A stretch of 64,000 nucleotides of DNA, taken from Chytridium lagenaria (lineage: Eukaryota > Chytridiomycota > Chytridiomycetes > Chytridiales > Chytridiaceae). The translations under genes and the position numbers were made by a program. The notes under the pieces were generated by a model. The model saw only the letters and a program-made list of their open reading frames with translations. It was not told the DNA's origin and searched no databases. Location: NCBI GenBank assembly GCA_025449115.1, contig JAHLKC010000166.1, positions 1-64,000 on the forward strand, in the 5' to 3' direction. This document shows, piece by piece, positions 56,166 through 64,000 of the stretch (position 1 is the stretch's first letter; every line of letters starts with the position of its first letter).

Positions 56166-56896
56166 CAGCTTCAACGAGGGTCGGAAAACGTGGTGTTCTT
56201 TTTTCTCTAAGTGTACCACGTTGAACGGCCTCTAATTTGTATCTCGGCGTCAAAGCCAAAAATGTGGAAACTAAAATTAAAATAGCCGATCCCGTCAACG
56301 GATTATAACGTAGAAAAAAAAGGTGTAAAACAGTATTAACTTGAATGAACTAAGGGGCCCAGTATTTATTAGAACCATGGTATTTACGAAGGTTATGAAA
56401 AACATCCCATTTTTGCTAAAATCGCATTGTCTCGTCTCTTTCTCATATCTCCCTTTCTACATCAATGTAGCTACAGGTTTTCCCTTTTGACGCGAGAGAT
56501 TGCCACGGACGGATGATGACAACCTGCTCAATGGTTCCGGTTTACCTACTACCATGTCCGAGAAGGCTCGCGAAGACTGCAACACAGTGGGCGCAGTTAA
56601 GGGTAAATTAGACCACTGCTGGTCATGGTACTACGTCTTTAAATATTTAGCTTAAACTTGAGCAAGTAGGTATTTCCACCAATAACTAAAGCATCCATCG
56701 GCTTTAAGGTCATGACGGAAGCGTCTGCATACCTAGCATTCAAATAAAAGTTCAATGATAAGGGGAAAAAGAAGTTTGCTAATATTTTGAAGCATTGACC
56801 GAAAAATTAAAACGTGATAGAGGTCTATATAAAAAACTGAAAAAAGAAAAGAGTATATGGCTGGTAAAAAGAAGGCATTCAAAATGTGAAAGGAGT
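56166..56896. other. Spacer between receptor copies B and C
   Basis: No coding frame with family features; unremarkable sequence. Confidence 0.4.
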
Positions 56897-58819
56897 CTAA
56901 TTCGACTCCAAAGGCTCATGCATCGTCCGATGAGTATTGCCACGAGCCAGTGTATCCACAGACGGCTTGGCCATCGCCGGAGCAACTTTCTTCGATGGTG
57001 CTATTGGTGGCTTGACGGTTTCAATCTGTTCCATCGTCCACCCTGATTTGAGGTACTGTTCGACGGTGTAGGCTTTGGTGTACTTGCGGGTAGGCTCTGC
57101 GACGGAGGATGCTGCGCCTGCAGCGACAACGGTGCTTTCAGGGATAGGGCTAGAATAGTCAGCAAGTCAGTATTCATATTCCTTTAACTGATATGAGAAG
57201 CTGAGGAAAACTTACGCAAAACTCGATTCGGGCGATAAGGCAGCTGGCGCTGCAACTGGGCGTTCCAAAGTCGAAACCATGACCGGAGCCGGAGATATGA
57301 CCGCCGCAGTGTTCGCCGATGGTAACGACGCCGTTTTACCAGCACCCGCCATGTTGCTTAACTTGACATTTTCATACCCCATCCTACCCCCAGCACCAGC
57401 ACCTCCGTTAGTAGGGTTATGCTCACCGTGATCTCCCCATTTATGGTACTGCCCTCCCTCTTTCCGCTCCTTCCTCCTCTTCACAGCGAAAAACACACCA
57501 AAGATCACCGCAGCAACAACAATGATAGCTCCAATCGCCAGGCCGATAACGCCTCCTTTAGATAAACCAGCCTCACTAGTAGTAGAGCCGGAGTTGCCTG
57601 ATTTAGGTGTGTCCGTGGGGGAAATACCGAGGGCAGAGTCTGTGGAGATGCCGCTTGCGGTGACGATGGAAGCGTTGTGGGAGGCTACAGGAGCCATGAG
57701 AGTGACATGTCGGGTGGTGGTGACAACCGCACCAGTGGAATCAGTGATGGTGAGTACATCGATTGTTGTAGCTGCGACGGCGTCAGTGGCGTCAGTGGTG
57801 GAAAGTGGGGAGCTGTCGGTTTGTTGAGATGAGTCCGAGGGTGGTTGATTGGCAGATGGGGACGAGGCTGCAGGTGGTGACGAGTTCCCAGGTGGAGGGT
57901 TTGAAGGAGGGTTTGAAGGGGAAGTACTTGGAGATGGTGGAGGTGGAGGAGGGATTGCAACGTCAGGCTGTTGAACGGTTCCAGCCATAATACTGACCCT
58001 TCCTAGTGTGCCTATGTTTCCTGCGTACATATAACAACCTACGCGAGGACTCTGCTCCTGAATGGTGACGAATTTGCAAGTCCTCGAGCCTTGGCAGCGC
58101 GAGATACACTCTCCCTTCGAGTTGGCAAGGTTATCTTTGAATATTTAGAAAAAAAAAGGCAATGGCTGTCATGAAATAATAGGCCGGTATCGGGCACTCA
58201 CTTCCAACGCTGATGTCGGACCTAAGATTGCCGGGTATCTCAATATTCGGAGCCGACATGAAGATTGTTACGTAGTTTGGTTCTGGCGTGATCCGCTTGC
58301 TGTATATTGTGTTATGCTTACAGTCGCTTCTACTGAAATCTCTACTCACATGAAGCAGCTTCCTGAAAGAATAACGAGGGTTAGAACACACGTACACACT
58401 CACGCACACAGAGCAATAAATAGAGAACAAGAGCCAAAAGTACTCACTGGTAGACCTCACGTATGCAAAGCTGAAGTTAAACGGAAAAGAAGAATGTTTA
58501 GAAGAGTCTCGCATACAGCTTATCGACTTACACAAAACAACCGCTTACAGACTCGCAAAAGCTTGCGCACTCGCAACGAGAATCTACAACTCTGTAATCT
58601 CTGTCTGTGATGGAGATGAGTTTCAGAATGAAGTAAGATGTCGAGCCAATGTCATTCTAACAACGTACCGTTATTCACGATATCAAAGTCCATCGAGATG
58701 ATTTCGTTCCTCCCACAAGTTGAAGCCTCTTGAGCCCGCACGGTAGCAACAGCCACCATCGAGATGATGAGTACCAGCAGCATGCTTCTGTAGACGGATG
58801 ATGCTGACGCAGTGGCCAT
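56897..58819 (-). CDS. PAN-like receptor family, copy C (intact reference copy)
   Basis: Exons 58819-58669, 58604-58532, 58470-58448 (23 nt), 58362-58350 (13 nt), 58299-58202, 58134-57216, 57149-56897 total 1530 nt, i.e. 509 residues with no frame break. Residues 1-29 are a signal peptide ending VRAQEA. Module 1 is about 33-85 (CECASFCESVSGCFVFAY, ending RSCFIKR). Linker IEIPGNLRSDISVG, then module 2 about 118-160 (GECISRCQGSRTCKFV, CYMYAG). The stalk of about 160 residues is Pro-rich and then Ser/Thr-rich (probable O-glycosylation). Span VIGLAIGAIIVVAAVIFGVF, then KRRKERK, YHKWGD and STLERPVAA. The last exon holds YTVEQYLKSGWTMEQIETVK and ends in an Asp/Arg/Thr-rich segment shared with copy B (DTLAR). 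The second Met of the longer frame was chosen because the signal peptide follows it. Confidence 0.9.
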
Positions 58820-59204
58820 GACGACGAACGAACCAACGAACGAGCGTTTTTGTGTTATCGCCGGTTTGGTGTGCAACGTTTGTCTTTCATTTGATTTTTA
58901 GTATTTGGTCCTGAAAGGGGTCACATACATATTAAGCCATCGTGTTTCATTTTATGTATTTACATGAAACATTTTTATCAACAAAAAACAGATTTTATCT
59001 GCGAAAACGCTGTTTTTCGTAAAGTAAATTCATCTGTTACTTGTTTGTGGTAAAGAAAATTCATTTGTTACTTGTTCATCTGTTACTTGTTTATGGTAAA
59101 CTACTAAAAATCTATAAAATAATAAGGACTTCAAAGAGGAACACCCCCCAAAGATAAAGCTATGAAAGAAATCGCGTCCTTCGCAATACACCCCACCATC
59201 ACGC
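58820..59204. other. Spacer between receptor copies C and D
   Basis: Contains a local repeat of GTTACTTGTTT-type units at 59036-59095 (three partial copies). No gene seen. Confidence 0.45.
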
Positions 59205-61236
59205 TTAATGCGATTGCATTGGCTCCACTTCAGACTTGACCGTGGAAGTCCTTTCTAAACCATTCTGCTCCACCGCCAATTCCCCTGTCGCCAGCATGGC
59301 TACCCCCTTTGCCGAGGGCAGCATAGGTGGTTTCACGATGTTGAGCTGCTCCACCGTCCACCCTGCAGCGAGGTATTGCTCCAATGTAAAAGGTTTCGTG
59401 TAGGTCGGTAGACCGGGCAGGAGTGGGGCATTGGTGGAAGTGGGGGGTTTGGTTGGTGTTGTTGCCGTTGTAGCAGCGGCTGATGCTGCTGCAATAGGGA
59501 CTGCAGGGGAAGCGGTTGAAGGTGCATCCATAACACTAAAAACGGCAGAAAGGCTCGTGCTATTTGATATGATATTATTTTCTGGAAAAGAGTACAGCAT
59601 GAACTAATCCAAGAAGAACTCACCGTCTCTGCGTCATTTCCCTTTCAATTGTGATATTAGTTGACATATTCCCGGTTTGAGACATCTTCCTCATGCTAAT
59701 TTCCTCTTCCCTGTTCTTCGATCCAGCAGCCGCTGCGCCTGCAGCCAAACCAAAACCCACTCCTGCCGCAGAGCCCGTCAAATTAGCACCTCCTCCCCCC
59801 GCCCCCCTATCCAAAGTCACCAGCTCATCCCAATCCCTCTCCTTCTTCTGCGCTAGTGCATTCCTCCGCAAACCATATACGATCCCTGCAATGATAACCG
59901 CCGCACCAATAACAGCTGCAGCGATTCCGATTCCGAGAACCACGCTGATGCCATTACCAGATCCATCCCCTGAGCTCGGTCCAGAGGTGGCTGTAACAGC
60001 TCCAACACCATCTAGATCAGTAATCAAGGGCCCGACGCTTCCTGAGAAAGTGCGGAGCGGACCTTCCGCCGTAGAACTGGGGACACGCGTCATGCCTGCA
60101 GGACGGGATGTACGTGTAATGTTAAAGACACTGACGGTCCCAGAGACAGTAATGGCGGTTTCAGTGATAATCGTGATATCTGAAACTGTTTCTGCGGGCG
60201 GTGGTGCTTCGGATGAAATGGGAGACGAAGGATTCGAAGGATTCGAAGGATCCGAGGGTTGGTTAGGTGTGCTCGGAGAAGGCGATGGACCTGGGACGGG
60301 AGGGACGGGGACAGGATTTACTGGGGGCTGTGGGGAAATGGGCGGAGCATTGGGAACGTCCTTAAAGCCGATGACGCTGGTCCTTGCTTCATTGCCTTCA
60401 TCCATAGAACAATAAACGTCTCCGCGTTCAGGCGTCATAACCACGTATTGGCACCTTGGTTCTGAGATGCATTGGTCGATGCACCGTTGCTTAGACATTA
60501 GCCCTAAGAACACGTTGCGTTAGCTTGAAATGAGTAAAAGGGGAAACTTACTTATTTGGCCAAACGGATTAATGCTTAAACTCCCTCTAATTCGGAGGTT
60601 CGTGTTAAACTTGAAGACTGTCTCTTGGCCACGTTGTCGAAGAGCACTCTTCCTAGAATGTTGTTTATTTATACGAACTGATGGTTTATCCACAAAAGAG
60701 AAACAACCAAGATGATAGAGACCGATGTCATAATAAGATAACAACTTACAAAAAGCATTTTCCTGTAGAACGTTATGTGCAATTTATGGTTTAGTATCAT
60801 AGACGTTAATAAATTAATGTACGAAAACAAAAAAAAGCCCGAAAGCGAAGACTTAAGTAGGTTCAGTACTAACCAGCATTAAACGTTTCTTGACTGTTGT
60901 CTAGACTCACAATTCCATACGCAAACCTACACAGAATGTTTAAAATTCATGTCTGCAACGGGGGGAAAATTCTCACAAATCGCAATCGCTATGGTCATCG
61001 CACCGCTTCGCACACTCGCATACGTCGTCAGCGTGAGGACCGTGCGCTGACTCTGGGATGTCTAGTTCAAAACATGGTCAGGTCTGACAGGTCATGATTA
61101 TAATGATACCATAAGCATTGATGCCAAAACCCCTGGTGTCGATTCGCACTGAGGGACAGTTCCGCGGTTCTGCTGCAACCAAGCCGGCAATGAGAAGCCA
61201 TGTCAACGTGAAGGTTATATGGATGAGGTGGAGCAT
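59205..61236 (-). CDS. PAN-like receptor family, copy D (intact, divergent)
   Basis: Exons 61236-61110, 61061-60977, 60926-60907 (20 nt), 60762-60750 (13 nt), 60652-60552, 60503-59624, 59535-59205 total 1557 nt, 518 residues. Signal peptide (ITFTLTWLLIAGLVAA), module 1 (VCECAKRCDDHSDCDLFAYG, ending KCFLK), module 2 (RCIDQCISEPRCQYVVM, YCSMDEG). Stalk, then span VLGIGIAAAVIGAAVIIAGI, a tail with ERDWDELVTLDRG, and a last exon with FTLEQYLAAGWTVEQLNIV. The third exon is 20 nt instead of 23 and needs a weak GTCTAG donor; the GTGAGT four bases earlier would break frame and lose the module-1 Cys. Most diverged of the complete copies. Confidence 0.85.
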
Positions 61237-61819
61237 CCTGACGACAACAGACTCCTTAATCTGAGACCACAGTGGTGATGGACAGAATAGAGCAGTGGGG
61301 CAAGATGGGAAGACGAAAGATGGGAAAACGGAATCCTTGCTGAACACTAATGGATTTACCTTCCTGTACGTGATAATCCAGGGTTTGCGCAACTCCATCC
61401 CTGTTGACGTTTTAGGGAGAATTGTTACACACCCAGAAAGACACAAATGGGACAGCGAAATATTTCAAACGTGAATGCCCAAGACCCCTCTTTAAAGGGA
61501 GGGGGGGGATTGGGTGTCGAGTTTAGATGCGCCTTCCAACCGTGGTCAACACAAAAATAAAAGTTGAATGTTTCCTAAGGCCATATCTTTTTCGTAGTGT
61601 CAATATGCATAAACTGGGATCTGAAGGGATATGGGGTGCGTACACCATCATCATCTAAAAAATACAAGAGGCACGACTATCTCAATGAAACGAAAAGAAG
61701 ATTAACAAAAGCAAATGTATCGACAACAACATCGAAGCGGCAAAACGGATCCTCAAAATTATTAGCCCCAACATTATAAAAAAACTTGACTAAAAAAAAC
61801 TAGCACAACAGTCTGTCGT
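61237..61819. other. Spacer between receptor copies D and E
   Basis: Includes a G10 run at 61499-61508. No coding frame with family features. Confidence 0.4.
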
Positions 61820-63598
61820 CTAATTTGGCTGAGGGATACCAGAAGGGATAATAGGCGGTTGTAAGGCGTTAATCTGCTCCATGGTCCAGCCAGATTGGAG
61901 ATATTGCTCGACGGTAAAGGCTTGAGGTTGCTGCGGCTGAGCATAGAATCCGCCATAAGGGTTGGCGTAGGGGTTAGCGTAAGCTTGGGAGTAGCCCATA
62001 GTTCCATTTTGGCCAGGAGTGTAGTAGCCATAGGAGCTATCGTAGCTAAACATTGCAGGGAAAAAATAGAAGAAAGACGCGAGAAAGCGAGAAGCGAAAT
62101 GTAAAGAAATGTGTTAGTACTGAAAAAGAAGTGTAGGATCCAAATGAAATGATTTAGTTATAGAATGCTGGTTCGTACCCAGCTGTAGACACAGTCGAAG
62201 GCGGAACAGTAGATGCAACCTGTTGCTTTAACGCGCCGTTCGTCTCATCATAGAATCATACACAACAGGAGTAGGCGGTGCCATAGCAGCCGCACTTTCC
62301 CTTCCTGCAACGCCATTACTCCCGCAGCTCCATAACCCGAAGCAGCGCCAACACCCGCAGATGAGCTAAAAAATAGGACCTTCAGCACGTGGCGTGGTGT
62401 TTTCTGTCCTCTTCTTGGCAGAAACTCGAACGGCGAATGCAATAGCTGCACCAATGAGAAGAACGCCAACGACTGCGCCAGCAGCTCCAAGACCAATGAT
62501 AAGACCCGTGTTTTCTTTAGCTTCTTGAAAAGGACTAGAGGTTTCGGTGGAAGTAGTTGTCGAGGTAGCTGAGGTAGTAGTGCTGAGGGTGTAGAGAGCG
62601 AGCTGGTTGTGGAAGTGGACGTCGTTGTCGTAATGGAAGTTGCGGAGACTGTAGTTGTGGGAGGAAGAGTAGTCGCACTGGTAGATGTAGAGGTTGAAGA
62701 AGTTTCTGTTGACGTGACCACATTGGGGTTACGACCTCTGATACCCACACGGCGATCAGGGTTAGCTGAACCAGAGTAAAGTGAACAGACACCACCGACA
62801 GCAGAGTAGATCACGTATCGGCAAGCAGAGTCGGCCTGGCACTGGCGGATGCATACGGTCTCACTGAGGACGGATTGGGCTAAGAATAAAACCGTTACTT
62901 ATAAAATCGAGAGAAAGAGTTGCCAAAGAGCGAATGGCACTTACAAAGCAGGCCATTGAGAGCTGTACCAATAGCCCCAGTAAACCCGTAAACTGGCAGG
63001 GTTGGCCTTGAAAATGGTAAGAGCATCCACGGTCGTGTTGGGCTGCTTCCTATAGAAACCAAAATGTTTAATAAAAAACGGGCATAACAACCTTTAAACT
63101 TACAAGTAACAGTCGGCTGTTGAAGGCAAGGTGACGGTGAAAATAATTAGAAAAATGCTGGGAGAACGTCATTTTTCATAATTGACTTACTGGTAGCAGT
63201 GTTAAAGGCAAACCTATACAATAATGTAGTTAGTCTTTTGTCACTGAATTAGCATTCTTACACGTTGCATAGATTGTTCGATTCGCATTGTCTCGCACAG
63301 TCACAGAACCCTCCAGGGGCTCGGGGAGGAGGAAGCTCGATATCTGATAATGAAAGCGTTCAGAATGCATTTATAATTTTAAAAAAAGCGCTGTATGGAG
63401 ATTGAACGAAAACTCGATCGACTTAAACCAAACAGCACACCACTAACAAACACCAAAAGATTACACACCAAACCCCATTATATCGAATGGATCCGAATCA
63501 AACACCGTCATGAACTGGGTATTGCAGGTATCTTGAGCGTCAACGCTGCCTGCAATGGCGACGAAGAGGACCGCCGCTGTTGCGACCCATGAGGCCAT
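61820..63598 (-). CDS. PAN-like receptor family, copy E (subtype with QPP tail)
   Basis: Exons 63598-63469, 63343-63262, 63213-63191 (23 nt), 63116-63104 (13 nt), 63049-62945, 62879-62179, 62045-61820. Signal peptide (MASWVATAAVLFVAIAGSVD), module 1 (FCDCARQCESNNLCNVFAFN, ending DCYLKQ), module 2 (SETVCIRQCQADSACRYVIY, CSLYSGS), a Ser/Thr-rich stalk (STSTSATTLPPTTT), span LIIGLGAAGAVVGVLLIGAA, RVSAKKR. The last exon is Tyr/Gln/Pro-rich (YDSSYGYYTPG, AYANPYANPYGG) and carries FTVEQYLQSGWTMEQINAL, then QPPIIPS. Frame changes are needed in exon 5 (near 62990-63010) and in the tail part of exon 6 (62270-62380), so this copy is either misread or decaying. Confidence 0.8.
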
Positions 63599-63921
63599 CC
63601 TCAGAAACGTTGGCATCACGAACACCGGGCCTTGTGTGACGACAGCTGTAGATTTATAATATTTTTTCTGAAAGCCAAAGCTGACAATCGCAGATATATG
63701 TAGGAAACTCTATTGCGCACTGTAAACGAAAGAAAACACAACAACTCACGCGCCTAAACATTTCTAAAGGCGATCTTATGAGGGGAAAGGGCAACATTAA
63801 CAAACAAGCGAAACGTGTATCAAGGAACCGAAAAAGAACAGGGCGAGTTAGACAAAACCCATAAATATAGAAATAGCAGCAACAAGGGCCTGCCTCGATG
63901 CCTCATCGACTTATCAAGCAT
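63599..63921. other. Spacer between receptor copies E and F
   Basis: Short A/T-rich spacer; no gene seen. Confidence 0.4.
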
Positions 63922-64000
63922 TTACTTGGCAATAGGAGGTTGGAAGGCATTGATCTGCTCCATAGTCCATCCTGATGCCATGTACTGCTCAACGGTAAAT
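63922..64000 (-). CDS. PAN-like receptor family, copy F (C-terminal end only)
   Basis: The last 79 nt hold, on the minus strand, FTVEQYMASGWTMEQINAF, then QPPIAK and a stop at 63922. This is the C-terminal motif of the family, closest to copy E (INA[LF]QPPI). The rest lies beyond the window, so the array continues to the right. Confidence 0.85.
   Translation of the reverse strand, partial: FTVEQYMASGWTMEQINAFQPPIAK

Noticed and set aside
59693..60415. Plus-strand ORF of 240 codons
   Set aside because: Antisense of the stalk and membrane exon of receptor copy D.
53202..63213. Regularly spaced short conserved segments suggesting a repeat array or CRISPR
   Set aside because: Spacing is about 2.5 kb and the segments are coding micro-exons of paralogous genes, not direct repeats with spacers.

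Overview
The window is nuclear DNA of a zoosporic fungus, most probably a chytrid. Genes are broken by short GT-AG introns (about 39-120 nt) and lie on both strands. The gene content is fungal (TVP18, TRM9, RRP36, TAF4, IMP1, a Hal4/Sat4-type kinase) but also includes genes usually kept only by flagellated or animal-like lineages: adenylate kinase 8, a tau/MAP2/MAP4-type microtubule-binding protein, a TBC1D9-like GRAM-TBC-EF-hand protein and a neutral ceramidase. I see no prokaryotic genes, transposase, rRNA or CRISPR. The chytrid assignment is inference from gene content; no species can be named.

Layout. 1-6.4 kb: 3' part of an AGC kinase, a tau-like MAP (minus) and a long Q/P-rich disordered protein (plus). 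6.8-12.5 kb: six small single-membrane-span proteins in a row on the minus strand, two of them with no long open frame. 13-21.9 kb: a degraded coding remnant, a dual-specificity phosphatase, a C2H2 zinc-finger protein, tRNA-Leu(CAA), and a Gcn4-type bZIP factor with two upstream ORFs and a TGAGTCA site by its TATA box. 22-31 kb: neutral ceramidase, TVP18, AK8, an unknown protein, oligoribonuclease and TRM9 (the last two divergent, with overlapping 5' ends). 31-51 kb: TBC1D9-like RabGAP, a partly duplicated unknown gene, RRP36, a DHHC palmitoyltransferase, NCS-1, a Hal4-like kinase, IMP1 and TAF4.

51.7-64 kb: at least six tandem minus-strand paralogues of a receptor-like family, running off the window end. 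Each complete copy has a signal peptide, two Cys-rich PAN/apple-like modules, a Pro/Ser/Thr-rich stalk, one membrane span and a cytosolic tail. The tail ends in a last exon that carries a conserved motif, [FY]T-[LV]-x-QY-[LM]-x-x-GW-[TV]-x-EQ-[IL]. The seven-exon structure, including two micro-exons (20-23 nt and 13 nt), is conserved between copies. This is the strongest candidate for an undescribed system; the small-membrane-protein array at 6.8-12.5 kb is the second.

Caution: several conserved genes need a single-base insertion or deletion, often in a homopolymer, to stay in frame (ceramidase, AK8, oligoribonuclease, DHHC enzyme, Hal4-like kinase, TAF4, three receptor copies). I read most of these as sequence error, so frameshift-based pseudogene calls here are weak. 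Exon borders were placed by eye from splice signals, reading frame and family similarity.
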